A program made the translations under genes and the position numbers. 64,000 nt of DNA, from the NCBI GenBank assembly GCA_050084985.1, contig JBITNC010000001.1, forward strand, positions 122,822,001-122,886,000. The letters are read 5' to 3'. The notes below the pieces were generated by a model that did not search any database, had not been told where the DNA came from, and was given only the letters and a program-made list of their open reading frames with translations. Positions 34,640 through 46,084 of the stretch are shown one piece after another (positions within the stretch are counted from its first letter, which is position 1; each line of letters opens with the position of its first letter). Source of the DNA: Nageia nagi. Taxonomy: Eukaryota; Pinophyta.

Positions 34640-35159
34640 GGTGTCAACACTTCTTTTAGAACCTCTAATTTTCATTTGATAATTATAATCCATAGTCTAT
34701 AAGTTCTTAAAATTATGAATCTTCTTTCTCAACTTAGCTCTACAAACTATAAGCTATGGTCACTCTAGAAATTAGTATGCTTGAAAATGGTTAAGTGTTG
34801 AGTCGAAGGGTATGTAAGATGTTTTATTTATCTAAGGTTTGTAAGAATTTTATTAATGGTAATTAATAGTTAGGGTATCAAGATCCATGCATCATATGGA
34901 CTAGGATACCACAAGTTGGATGAGTAGGTAAGGAGCGTGCCACATTTAAATTATGGTACCCATATGATAGTTTGAAAAATCTAAGGAAATCTTTCCTTAA
35001 ATGCTACCCTATTTAGTTGCTAGCTTAGCAACACACAAATATTAACTATAGATCATGTTGAATTAATGGCTACCTACTTTCTTGGAAGTTGTACTTAGAA
35101 GATGTATAATCTTTAAAAACACACTCCTTTTTTTGAAATTACATATAGTATACAATTTT
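34640..35159 (-). other. Spacer between Gyp-2 integrase and accessory frame
   Basis: 520 bp without coding signal. A short purine tract on the element strand, AAAAAAAGGAG followed by TGTG (35134-35120), looks like a PPT-LTR junction, but no second copy of the following sequence was found, so I do not call an LTR. Confidence 0.4.
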
Positions 35160-36500
35160 TGGTGGGTGCTACAAGATTACCCTATCATTTGGTAATGTTT
35201 CAAATAGATATCATTAACATGAATAGGTAATTATTAGGACTTGGTGATGTCTTGTAACTTGAATGCATTGCTTTTCATGGCTTGAGTGATGATATAAGGC
35301 CTACTCCATAGAGATTCAAATTTTTGATGTCTTTTGGGCTTTGCTTTCTCTTCATCCCACTTGAGGACAATATCACCTAGTTCAAACTTCACCTAGGAAG
35401 ACTTTTTCTTATCAAACCATTTTTTAACAATGTGTTGGCGATGTTGAAATGTCTCATATGATTTGTTTTGATCTTCCTTCAATTTCAAAAGTTGATTATA
35501 CCTTGATTATAGTGGCTCAAAGTGATAGTCCTTCATGTCTTGTAGGATTTTTAATACTAATAACTCAATATGTATTGGCAACATGGGTATTTTACCATAT
35601 ACTAGTGCATATGGAGATATTTTGATTGTTGATTTAATGTTGGTTCTATCTACCCATAAGGCAAATTCTAGTTCTATATGCCATTATTTGGGATTCACTT
35701 CAATTGTTCTTTTGAGTATTTGAGTTAGGTTCTTATTAGTTAATTCAACTAATCCATTACCTTATGGGTAATAATCTGAAGAGAATAACTGGTATATCCC
35801 ATATTCAACAACAAAGTTTGACAAGTCACCTCTAATAAATGTTAGGCCATTATCTGAGATAATAGTTTATGGGATTCCAAAGCAAGTGATTATCATTTTG
35901 ATCATTTCTATCATTGCTTTTTGATATACATGTTTACATGGTATTACTTTTTACCATCTAGTAAAATAATATGTTACAATCAAGATGAACTTATATCCTA
36001 CTAAAAAATTTGGGTTTATAACACTAATGAAGACCATACCCCATTGTTGAAAGGGTTCCTCAACTATCACAAGTTTAAAATGGATTGCAGCTTGCCTTTA
36101 TTTTTTCACAAATGTGCTATATTTATCATATTTTTAGGCAATCTTGAATGAATCTTAAAATAGTATGGGCCAATAATACCTAAATTATAAAAATTTTGTT
36201 GCTGTAATAAGTCCACTATAATGCCTGCCAAAGAATCCATAATGAAATTTATGCAATATTCTTTGAGATTCATTATGATTCATACATTTTAATAGAGTTT
36301 GATCAAATTTCTTTCTATATAGATGGTTATTTATCATCATCAACTTCAAGGCATGCAACTTGAATCTCTTTCTTTGGAATCTATTTAGAGATTTAAGACA
36401 TTTACTAGTTTGAAAGTAAAAAATAACTTCCTTGATCCAATCACTTTCTTCATTTAATTGTTATTTATCCTCTATAATTGCAATCATATGTGAAGCTTTA
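35160..36500 (-). pseudogene. Gyp-2 integrase
   Basis: The C-terminal half is clearest: LKRTIEVNPK, WHIELEFALWVDRTNIKSTI, ISPYALVYGKIPMLPIHIELL (about 35720-35560), then a WFDKKK...KAKPKRHQKFESLWSRPYIIT GPY-type domain and SNAFKLQDI...VNDIYLKHY near 35430-35180. The catalytic core lies at about 35750-36150 and the zinc region further right; both are broken. Integrase would insert the element cDNA. Confidence 0.85.
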
Positions 36501-37531
36501 GCTATATTTTCATAGAAATCTCTACCTCTAATTAGCTTATTTGGCTTAATTTATATATCATGTTCCATTATTTTAGTAATCCAACCAACCTTTTCTTCAC
36601 CAAAGTCCTCTTGTATAACATAATTTCTTACATCTAAATGGATAGTAAATACAAGGATTCTATTATGAGAGACATAATGTTTGAATTTTTTAATTTTCTT
36701 CATTATGAAAAACACTTACTTTTCAATAAATGAGTACCTTTTTGTGGTGTTGATGTAGTGTTTGGCTATAAAAGGTAATAAAATGTTCTTCTTTGTTATC
36801 ATCTTTCTATGCTAGAATTATAGCAATGCTTTTTTTTGCTCCATATGCATACATGATGAAATCTTTTGACATATCAGGATTTTTAAGCAAAAGAGATTCT
36901 ATTATAACTTTTTTAATTTCTTTAAAGGTTAGTTTTGCTTCACTTGACCAAGAGAATATAACATATTTCTTTAGCATTGAAGTGATTCGAGATACAATTT
37001 TTAAAAAATCATTAATGAATTTTCTAACAAAATTTATTTGACCAAGAAATGATTGTAAGGCTTTCTTATTGCAATGGAGTGCCAATGCTTCAATATTTTT
37101 TACTCTATCTAGATCAATCACTAATCCTTCCTATGAAATAATGTGGATAAATAATTTTCTTTGGTTAACTATAAAAATAGATTTTTTTGAAATTAATTGA
37201 AATGCCAAATTTCATGCATTTTTGAAAAACTTGTTTGAGATGTTCCAAATGATCCTTTCTACTTTTAGAAAATATAATAATATAATCTAGATAGACTAAG
37301 ATAATCTTATTTATTAGTTCATAAAATGCATGCTTCATGGCTCTTTGAAAATTAGCTCCAACATTAGAAATATCAAAAGGCATTCTTTGTAAGGCAAATA
37401 TCTCCCATTTGGTAGTGAATGCAATTTTGTATTGATCTTCATCTTTCATCCAAATCTAATTAAATCCTAAGTAGCCATCAATCATTGAAAAATAGCAAGC
37501 TCTCACTACTATATGTAAGATCTATTCCATA
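36501..37531 (-). pseudogene. Gyp-2 reverse transcriptase C-terminal part and RNase H
   Basis: Reading left from Cop-C: MIDGYLGFN, then an open stretch 37449-37165 with EDQYKIAFTTKWEIFALQRM, GANFQRAMKHAF and the active-site box YLDYIIIFSKSRKDHLEHL (37300-37250), where the second Asp of YLDD is Tyr. Next 37121-36807 gives DRVKNIEAL, KKALQSFLGQINFVRKFI and FSWSSEAKLTFKEIKK, the connection before RNase H, then FIMYAYGAKKSIAIILA and EHFITFYSQTLHQHHKK to about 36600. The N-terminal half of the same RT is at 43957-44392. Confidence 0.9.
37527..37531. repeat. Target site duplication, left of Cop-C
   Basis: ccata before the 3' LTR; the partner ctata follows the 5' LTR at 43957-43961. One change in five. 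The Gyp-2 RT frame (P-M-E-x-I-L) resumes across it. Confidence 0.8.
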
Positions 37532-38015
37532 TAAGAGAGTTGAACTATAAACTAAACAACTCTAAACTTCCAAGATCACATGTAAGCTCACTCACATCTA
37601 AATAACTCAAAAAGATAACTCAAGATGTGAGTGATTCCTCTAACTAGGAGTACATCTACTAACTATATCTCACTTCATTCATAATAAAAACTCTTACAAA
37701 CTTTCTTACCTCAACTCCTAAACACTATCCATTAGCATAACTTTACTCCACAAATTGGTGTGTAATCAGAAAAAGGGAGCCTTATATTTATAGGCTAAAA
37801 TCTCTATTTGGATCACCCTTTTAATCAATGTATAAAGGCATGATATGCAAATCTATTTTACCCAAAGGGCATGCTCATGACATGGAGTGTAAGACAAGTT
37901 ACATTATCATATTCATTTAAATACTTAAGGTATCTAATGATACCATTAAGTATTAATGAATTTACATAGAATATTATTACAAAATATTTATGATAATGCA
38001 TTATACATTTCAACA
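37532..38015 (-). repeat. Cop-C 3' LTR
   Basis: 484 bp, plus strand taagagagttgaac...tttcaaca; the terminal TG has become TA. Confidence 0.92.
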
Positions 38016-38026
38016 CTCCCCCTTAA
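38016..38026 (-). other. Cop-C polypurine tract
   Basis: Plus strand ctcccccttaa, i.e. TTAAGGGGGAG next to the 3' LTR. Confidence 0.85.
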
Positions 38027-38737
38027 TATAATATTGGGATAGAGCAAATAAGAGTGAAGAAAGAGAGAAAGTAAGAGAGTTCTCCTCCAAATAGATACAA
38101 TAGAGATGAGAAGTTTTTACAATTTTATAAATTAAGAAAGATCTAGTTTGAGACTCAATTCTTTACTAAATACAATCATTAACCATAACCAATTTTAATG
38201 TATATGAAGTAGTCATCCAACTGAAAGTCATGAAAATTCTTCATGAGCCTACATACTCGAAATAAGTAACCTGCAATCTCAAAGGATCTTGTAAGTTATA
38301 AGCAACTCATATAACAAGATTAGTTAGATGCAACATATTCATATCAACAAAGATAGATGAATAAAACAAATGCCATCATAAACTAATCAATGGTGCACTA
38401 TAAGTCATCACGAAGATGCTAGGCCAAAAACTTATAATCACTTGCAAATATCAAAAAATATGTGTTGATTATCATTACAAAATAGAGCATACACAATGCA
38501 CATATGAGTTCCTCACATATGGATAACTAAATAGTGTCAAAAGATACATACAAGTTCCTCACACATGGATAATTGAATAGTGCTAGATTGGCAAATATTT
38601 TGCTCTAAAAAAATTGTATAAGTTCTTCGCACAAAGCAAACTTACTACAAAGGTGTACAAAAAAATCAACACTATACATCATAAAATCCTCCTAAGGGTG
38701 AAGTTATCATCATAAAAAATGAATTCAACACAAGAAT

Positions 38738-39619
38738 TCAAACTTCACTCCCCCTTATGGGAAACTTCACCAACTTGATAGCATCCCTAAGCTTATAGAA
38801 CCAAGCTTTAGGTAGGTGTTTGGTGAATAAATCAGCAAACTTCAAGGTGGATGGGCAATACTCCAAGTGTATACTATCATTAAGAACATTCTCCCTAATA
38901 AAATATTCTTGGATTTCCACATGTTTTGTTCTCTAATGGAACATAGGATTCTTAGCCAAAGAGATCGCTAACAAATTATCTAAATATATAAAAGATGATC
39001 CATCTTGTAAATACATAATTTCTTTTAGAAGATGCCTTAGCCAAATGGCTTTCTGGGTTGTAACAAACATGGCATAGTATTTAGCTTCTATGGTGGAAAG
39101 AGAAATAGTAGGCTACTTATTGAAAGCCCAAGAGATAGCACCTAAACCAATGTTAAACACATACATAGAGGTTGATTTCCTATCATCTCTATCTTCCCCA
39201 TAGTTAGAATTTGAGAATCTAGAGAGAATAAACAAGGGCAGTAAAGAATACTTGAGAGTAAGATCCTTAATCTCTATAACATACCTCAATATTTGCTTAA
39301 TAGCATTGAGGTGCTCAACATATGGTTTTTGCATGAATCATACCATCAGATTCATTCCAAAGGCAATATCTAGTCTAAAAATAGTCAAATACAAAAGACT
39401 ACCAATTAATTGTTTGTAAGTTGTAGCATCAGCTAAATGAGAGTTAGAGCTTAGAGAAATAGTGATTCTAGTAGAGACTAAGATTGCATCATATCTACAC
39501 TTCCATTTCAAACTTCTACAAGATGTTTGATATATATTTAGATTAACTAAGATAAGTATAATCTTTGTATTGATACACTTGCATTCTAAGATAGTAGTAC
39601 AGAGACCAAGATCAATCAT
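38738..39619 (-). pseudogene. Cop-C RNase H domain and pol C-terminus
   Basis: The natural end of copia pol is here: 38920-38738 reads EIQEYFIRENVLNDSIHLEYC, then TLKFADLFTKHLPKAWFYKLRD and ends PIRGSEV-stop. The ADLFTK block is the C-terminal RNase H signature. Upstream, 39334-39113 has YVEHLNAIKQILRYVIEIKD and DDRKSTSMYVFNIGLGAISWAF, and 39619-39338 has GSLLYLTIFRLDIAFGMNLM. Frame breaks separate the three stretches. Confidence 0.85.
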
Positions 39620-40330
39620 TTCAAATGTTGCATTAAGTTTGGATATGCACTCTTGAATAATTTAATCATTATTTTTAGTAATCAAAATATCATCCACATA
39701 AAAGAGAATCAAGACCATATCTTTTCCTTGAGTGAGCACATATAAATCAAAGTTTGAAAAGCATTTGGAGAAACCAATGTTTGTAAAGTATCCTAAAATC
39801 TTCTTGTACCAAGCTCTAGGTGCTTGCTTAAGTCCATGTAATAACTTTTTTAGTTTGCATATAAAGGAATCTTTAACTATCACAATAAACCCCTTTGATT
39901 GATTCATAAAGATTTCCACATCTAAGTCACCATTAAGAAATGCACTCTTGATGTCAAATTGAAAAACTTTCCACCTTTTGCCTTCAAAAAGAGCAAGGAT
40001 AATCCAAATAGTAGACATCTTTGTTATGAGAGTAAAGGGCTTTTCATAATCTACACCATATTTTTGAGTAAAATCTTTGGCCACTAACCTTTCCTTGTAT
40101 TTTTCAATGTTTCCAATAGAATTTAACTTGACCTATAGATCCACTTATTGCCAATCACATTCTTCTCATTGGGATAAGCAACCAAATCCTAGGTTTGATT
40201 TTTTATAAGTGCCTCATACTCCACTTTCATGGCTTCCATTTAGTACTTATGTTTAGAAGCTTATTTGAAGGTTAAGGGATCATTCTTGTTGTCAATTTTG
40301 GCAAATAAGGATTTGTTCAAGGTCATGCTC
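39620..40330 (-). pseudogene. Cop-C reverse transcriptase
   Basis: An open 140-codon run (40084-39662) carries DFTQKYGVDYEKPF, WKVFQFDIKSAFLNGDLDVE, GLKQAPRAWYKKILGYF and the catalytic YVDDILITKNND. Both active-site Asp sets are intact, making this the best-kept RT in the window. The N-terminal RT block continues to about 40330 with stops. Confidence 0.88.
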
Positions 40331-40479
40331 CTTGTTACCCTTTATGTTGGATAATTTTGCTCTTTAGGTGATTTATCTACATTAATATCCAACTAGATAG
40401 GTGTAAATGAAGAGTCCTTTAGATCATATACATATTCATTTGAAACAAATTCTTTAATAAGTTCATTGAACTTGACATC

Positions 40480-41433
40480 TCTTGAAATGAATACTACTTT
40501 GTAGAAAAGAGAGTAGAGCCTGTAACCTCTATGTTGATTATCTTAACCTATAAAGATGCATTTTTTAACTTTTTTATTCAAATTCTTCCTATAGAAACAA
40601 TGTAGGAGAATGCTTCATAACCAAATACCCTAAGGTGATAAATGTTAGGTTTTCTTCTTCACCATGCCTCAAAAGGAGTTTTGCCCTAAACAACTTTTAT
40701 AAAACAACTATTCAAGCTATAAATAGTAGTGGTTATAGCTTCACCCTACAAGAAACTAGGAAGATTACCCAACATACATCTAGCCATTTATATAATTATT
40801 CTTATTTTTTTCAATAATACCATTTTGCTAAGGAGTGTAAAGAATTATAAACTACCTCTTGATTACATACTTAGCACAATAGTCATTAAATTTATTGCTA
40901 TTATATTCTTTTCTATTATTTGATCTTAATATTTTGATTTTAAGGTTAGTTTGATTCTCAACAAAGGTCTTAAAACTCTCAAAGGTTTGATCCTTATGTT
41001 CAATTATATACTCAAATATCATCCTACTAAAGTCATCAATGAAGGTCAATATGTAAGATGCTCCTTCAAGCAACTTAGTCTAAAATGGACCCATCAAATC
41101 TAAATACACAAGTTGAAGAGGTTGATATGCTCTTGTTGCCTTATCTTTTTCAAACTTTTACTTATGCATCTTATTGAGGATGCACTTCTCACAAAGACTA
41201 ATTGAAGGTAAACCTTATATAAGCTCTTGGTCTTTCATGACTTGAATACTCTTGCTATTAAGGTACCCTAAATGATGGTGCCAAAGATTACCTCTAGAAC
41301 ACACACTAGTAGCAAGACACATATTTATTGGAACTTGATCTATAATGTATAGATCATCTTTCATTGACCATTTAACCAACATGGAAAGTCCTTTATCAAT
41401 GCACCAAGATTGAGAGTTGAACTCAAATGAGTA
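40480..41433 (-). pseudogene. Cop-C integrase
   Basis: Core stretch 41073-40852: ASYILTFIDDFSRMIFEYII, DQTFESFKTFVENQ, then RSNNRKEYNSNKFNDYC, where the second catalytic Asp (usually RSDNGGEY) is Asn. The zinc region lies at about 41110-41330 and the C-terminal block at about 40480-40700. Confidence 0.82.
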
Positions 41434-42476
41434 TTATTTTTTTGTAAATTGAATCATGAAGAAAAAGTTCATCCTAAGCTTAAGAACATAGAGCATATTA
41501 TCAAGAATCTTTCCATGAATCAACACACTCCCAATTCCTTGGACTTCAAGGATAAATTTATCACCTATCACAACTATATCTTTTCTATACTTGTGAAAGT
41601 TCTCAAAATTTTCCCTTTCAAAACATAAGTGATTAGTGCAACTAGAGTCAACAATCCAATCAGATAGAAAAGTGCTAGACATAGAGTATAGAGCCATAGC
41701 AAAACTAGATTGAATATTCTTCTTTCCTTTGAAGTTATTTACATTTTCATTGATTTTATTCTTTTCCTCTCTTTTTTTTTTAAAGTAATCAACTTCTTTT
41801 TGACCTTGGATGCCATAATAGTTACAATTTCTATCAAACTTTGTCTTAAGATTTGGATTATTTGCTTTGCCTTTTCCATCTCTTTGCTTGAAGTGGTTAT
41901 TATTGCCATCGTTCTTGTTGCTATTGATGTTCCTATTGTTTTTGATATTCCTATTACTATCATTGCCTCTTTTCTTAAACCTTTTGGAGGAAGAAAGATA
42001 AGATTTCTTATGATGATTAAACTTTTTAATGAAAGGAGTTCTGATTGCTTCTAAAGCAACATTATTATTATTTAGAGAAGAAATTAACACCTTTTTGTTA
42101 AGAGTTTCCTCATACTTCAAAAGGAGTCTAAAAATATTCTCAATGTATAATACTTCCTCTTTATAATCAAGCCTTTTTTCTATAACTATCACAAAGTTAT
42201 CAAACTTTGAAAAAACATTTTAGAGAATGATAAAGACCATGAACTCATCATTGATCCAATTACACTTACAAGCCATAAGTTGGGTCCTAAGGTTAATGAT
42301 TTTGTTTAAATAGATAGCTATATTTTCATCTTTTTCTTGATAAGATTGAAATAATTTTTGGATAATGGTAAACCTTATTGAAAACTTTGAACCAAAGTAG
42401 ATTTGCTTAAGCTCATCCCAAGCTTTCTTTTTTGAGGTTGAAGAGGAAATAATCAAGAGCACATCATTTGAAACTA
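41434..42476 (-). pseudogene. Cop-C gag C-terminus and protease
   Basis: The longest open stretch of the window, 252 codons at 42192-41434. It starts in the gag tail, passes an Asn-rich linker and the zinc-knuckle site CNYYGIQGQKEVDY, where three of the four CCHC ligands are replaced, and enters the aspartic protease with DWIVDSSCTNHLCF (DSG changed to DSS). The preceding gag piece is 42462-42220 (AWDELKQIYFG, FQSYQEKDENIAIYLNKI). The gag N-terminus is deleted: at 42476 the sequence jumps to leader. Confidence 0.85.
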
Positions 42477-43809
42477 TTTTTCAAGGTTATAACATTTATT
42501 GAATTGATCAAATTATTAATCTTGATTATATTTCAAGTTTTCCTCTTAAGTTATTAGAATAATTCTTGAATGGATGTGTGGACATGTGGTATCACTACAT
42601 ACATGTTTGTATACCTATTGGAGTTATATCCAAACCAACATAGAACTTAGGAGCAATTGAAAAGTATAAACTTTTCACCATTTGGATTGTTGAACTTAAA
42701 GGCTTTAGTCTGTCTATCTTCACCTCATGGCTCCCCAAACAAATCATGTTATGGAATGAACATGTAGATGTGTTCATTTTAGAGGGTTGCTCATTTCAAT
42801 GTTTGTATTTTTTTTGCATAAGAAAAAATGCTAAACATGAAGTAAAGTACATAAAATTAAACATCATCCATTCATAACATGGAATCTTAAGAGTCCAAGG
42901 GGTTTTATTTTCTAACCACTAAAGGACATCTTTTCATAGGTCCATAATTTTCACAAGTTAACTTTGTAAGAAAATAATGATAAATACTTAAGCATAAACA
43001 TGCATTAATTCCATAAGTTAACTTTGCATAAATGATAAATATTCAACATGCTTTTAAAATAAGTAGGAAGCATGCATTTTTTTAGCTTAAAGATTTTTAA
43101 GTCCTAAGCATGCATCATATCCATAGCTTGCATATGTCTACTTATAGCATTATATAAAAGATAAATGCCTAAAAAAAAAGTATAAGCATGCATTATTTCA
43201 TAGCTTAAAAATTAAGTAATAAGAATGCATTAAACTGAAGTAATAAGGATGCATCTTAAAATTTAAGCATCTATCATTCCAATTAATTTGCATAAGTTAA
43301 CTTTGCATAAGAAAGATAAATATTTAAGCATGCATTTAAAAAAGGATCTAAAAAATTTAAGTAAATAAATTCATAATTTTCCCTTATTATACTTAAACAT
43401 AATCCCTAAATACGCATTAAAAAAATTCATGTTTGTAAATAAAATACCTAAGTATTTATGAAAGGTAAACACTTAAAATCTAAGTAATAGTTGTGCAATA
43501 TTTGCAAAATTTCAAAATATCTAGAATTTCAAGTAAAAAAACATCATAAAATTCCCTCTTTTTTTTACTTAAAATTGATAGCATGCTTAGTTAAATTGAG
43601 AAATGCTAAGTTTATACTTTAAACATTTTGCCTAAAAACATTTCTCCAAGTAGACAAAAAAAAAGGTATCATAATCTTTGCAGAAAATTAAATGAAGGGA
43701 AAAGCCTATACTCCACTTTATGCAATTAATGTGTCAAAGAAAACCTACATTCTACCCAAATGCATTAAGTTTATCAAATTTAAAGTTTCTCTTGCATTGT
43801 ACTCTATTA
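42477..43809 (-). other. Cop-C 5' leader, truncated
   Basis: Leader homologous to Cop-B 11200 onward: the shared short frame (42777-42595), the TTAAG/AAGCATGCAT repeat block (about 42960-43480), then AT-rich DNA. The G-rich part and PBS found in Cop-B and Cop-D are absent; sequence passes directly into the distal LTR. Confidence 0.75.
42595..42777 (-). other. Leader reading frame, Cop-C copy
   Basis: 60 codons starting MNTSTCSFHNMICLGSHEV, with IQMVKSLYFSI further on. Same start and length class as the Cop-B and Cop-D frames. Confidence 0.4.
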
Positions 43810-43956
43810 TCATATTCATGACATGGGTTGTAGGACAAGTTACATTATCATATTCACTTAAATACTTAAGGTATCTAAGGATACCCTTAAGTATTAGTGA
43901 ATTTACATAGAAGATTATTACAAAACCTTTACAATAATGCATTATACATTCCAACA
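43810..43956 (-). repeat. Cop-C 5' LTR, distal 147 bp
   Basis: catattcatgacatgg...cattccaaca matches the last 147 bp (plus-strand orientation) of the 3' LTR. The PBS-proximal ~340 bp are gone. Confidence 0.9.
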
Positions 43957-43961
43957 CTATA
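43957..43961. repeat. Target site duplication, right of Cop-C
   Basis: ctata, partner of ccata at 37527-37531. Confidence 0.8.
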
Positions 43962-44392
43962 GGTAGGAGAGGATAATTATCTTTGAGAGACACTTGATTC
44001 AAATTTTTGAAATCAACATAGAGTCTAATTTCTTCACTTTTCTTCCTAACAAGAACTAGATTTGCAACCTAAGAAGAATGCTTGATAGGATAAATAAATT
44101 TTGTATCAAACAACTTAATCAATTCTTTTTTCATAGTTTTTTCTATTTTTGGGTTAATTGGCCTTTGTTTTTTCCTATATGGTTTGGCATTTGGTTCAAG
44201 TTCAATTGTGTGGTCGATGATACTTTTATCATTTGTCTTGATATCATCATAAATATAGGCAATTACTTTTGAGAACTCATGATAAATTTGAGACATAATA
44301 GCTTTTTCTTCATCAAAACATTCTAATCCTACCTTTATATAATTTTTGGGTTCTCTTTTGAGTTCAACATAACTCTCCTTTTGGATGGCCAA
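43957..44392 (-). pseudogene. Gyp-2 reverse transcriptase N-terminal part
   Basis: 44392-44069 is open: EPKNYIKVGLECFDEEKAIM, FSKVIAYIYDDIKTNDKSII, then PNAKPYRKKQRPINPKIEKT and KKELIKLFDTKFIYP, the leader and first block of plant gypsy RT. A frame change leads into NLNQVSLKDNYPL, ending at the Cop-C junction. The rest of RT is at 36501-37531. Confidence 0.88.
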
Positions 44393-44599
44393 GGATTTAG
44401 CTTTATGATTGTCTTTTGAATCAAATAGTCTATCAAAAGAAAGTAATCCTTTTGGTATAACATCATTTTTGAGTTGGATAACATCTTATTATTCAAAATA
44501 ATCTAGTAATTTTTGAATACCAAAAGTGTGAGCTACTTATTCCTCCAAGAGGAAGTTCATAATATGCTCATTAGAATCAAATACTTGCTAAAAGTTTGC

Positions 44600-45110
44600 A
44601 ACATTAGGTACTGAAGGCCTACATTGAACTTTGACTCTAAGAGCTCCTCTTTTATAATGAGCAAGATTATAACACACCCTTTTTTTAGCAAGTACATTAG
44701 CTATTTAGTTGTACCTTATAAGAATAGATATAAAATTGATAACCAAAAATGACTCAAATAAATTCTAAACTCTATTCTTGTAGGTCTTCAAATAGTGATG
44801 TTTTGCATTAATCTAGTTTGTAACTTACTTTATGACTGATTCTAAATCACCATAGGCAATTAGTCATTTGATATCTATATTGATTGCTTTAGATAACCCT
44901 AAACAAAAGGCTTCATATTTAGTAGCATTATTTGTACAAACCCATATGAACATGAAAGAGAATATTTTTATATGTCCTTCTAGAGATTTGAATACAACTC
45001 CAAATCCACATCCATACTTACATCTAGATTCATTAAAGTACATTATTCATATCTCATGTTCTTTTTTAGCTATGATCAAGATTGGCTATATGTTTTTACA
45101 TAAATAATAA
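44600..45110 (-). pseudogene. Gyp-2 additional (archaeal-type) RNase H upstream of RT
   Basis: Between protease and RT the minus strand encodes MYFNESRCKYGCGFGVVFKS (45044-45003 region), CTNNATKYEAFCLGLSKAIN (about 44940-44880), LIAYGDLESVIK (about 44860), and IANVLAKK (44703-44686). This is the layout of a cellular/archaeal-type RNase H: D..G.G.GVV, TNNxxEYEA, GDS.xVI and xADxLA. Of four catalytic positions the Glu and the GD Asp are kept; the first and last Asp are Asn. A second, ordinary gypsy RNase H follows RT at 36501-36860, so Gyp-2 had two. In characterised Tat/Ogre elements the second RNase H lies between RNase H and integrase instead. Confidence 0.8.
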
Positions 45111-45295
45111 TTACCCATGCCAACATCTATGAGTTGATACTTTAAATTATTTGCTAAAAGAATTTCAGTTGTTATGAGTGATTCTCTAAGTAGATCCCTT
45201 TCAAATACTTCCACAAGTTGAGGGCCATTCAAATAGTTTTATTCTATGATCTTATTTAGATGAATACTTTTGGTGCCTTAATTTAAAATTTTTAC

Positions 45296-46084
45296 TTATT
45301 CATCTTGAAAGGGAATTAAAATATGACTATAGTCTAAAGCTAAATACCCTTTCAATTTGGTAGTGAATTCTTTGGATAGACATATTCTAAATTGAGGTGG
45401 AAGATCAACCATAATGATATCTTGAATAACACAAATGCTAGGGAATGAATTTAAAGTTATTAGGACCCCTTTAACACTACCAATGACATCTACAAAGGAA
45501 GAATCAAATTGTATGACACCATCAATGCATATCATAATATATAGCTTCATTTTATTTGCAACAACGTTAAGGATCATAGTCATTGTAGCTCCGATATCTA
45601 TCATACAATTATTTACTACCCAACCTTCTAATATTAGGGATAGATAGAATATTGGGGGTCTTCTTATACCTATGGAAGATGGAGGGATGTCATCAGATAT
45701 TGCAAAAACAATATTTTCTTCTTTTACTTTCATACTATTTCTTAATTTCAAGGTATTTTTTAAAAGATCTAATTGATTTGGTATCTTTAATGCATCAAAT
45801 AGTCATCTTAGAAGGAGTTTTTTTTTCAATTCTTCCATAATATTATATGGAGCATATAGGAAAAATTTAATTGATTCTACTTATTTATGTATTATAAATT
45901 GTTTAGTGACTTTTTCTTTATGATAATATATAATAAAAAAGATACCTCAAAGTATTAGGTCTCTCCTTCTTGGAGACTTCTTTTCAGACTATAATGGAAT
46001 TTGTGTGAGTAGGAACATTAGTACCTAGATTGTGAGAAACATTGCTTGGATATGCCAGGAATTATTCTTATTGATTCTAAGGTC
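45296..46084 (-). pseudogene. Gyp-2 aspartic protease
   Basis: 45751-45296 is an open 151-codon stretch: PPIFYLSLILEGWVVNNCMI then DIGAT, the retropepsin active site (DSGA-type with Ser replaced by Ile), SSFVDVIGSVKGVLITL, CVIQDIIMVDLPPQF and KLKGYLALDYSHI. It would process the gag-pol polyprotein. The upstream linker (KKLLLR, LFDALKIPNQLDLLKN) runs to the Cop-D junction at 46084. Confidence 0.85.
46080..46084. repeat. Target site duplication, left of Cop-D
   Basis: aggtc; partner aggtt at 55256-55260. One change in five. Confidence 0.8.

Larger units (their letters stand above)
37532..43956 (-). mobile_element. Cop-C, truncated Ty1/copia element
   Basis: A 6.4 kb minus-strand copy of the Cop-A/B/D family inserted in the RT of Gyp-2. 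It has a complete 3' LTR, PPT, RNase H, RT with intact YVDD, integrase, and gag/protease, but two internal losses: the gag N-terminus with its start codon, and a segment removing most of the leader, the PBS and about 340 bp of the 5' LTR. Its outer ends are intact, since the target duplication is still visible. Confidence 0.92.

Noticed and set aside
34700-35123. Possible 3' LTR of Gyp-2 starting at TGTG next to a purine tract
   Set aside because: No second copy of this sequence was found near 56951-58020, so the LTR call cannot be supported.
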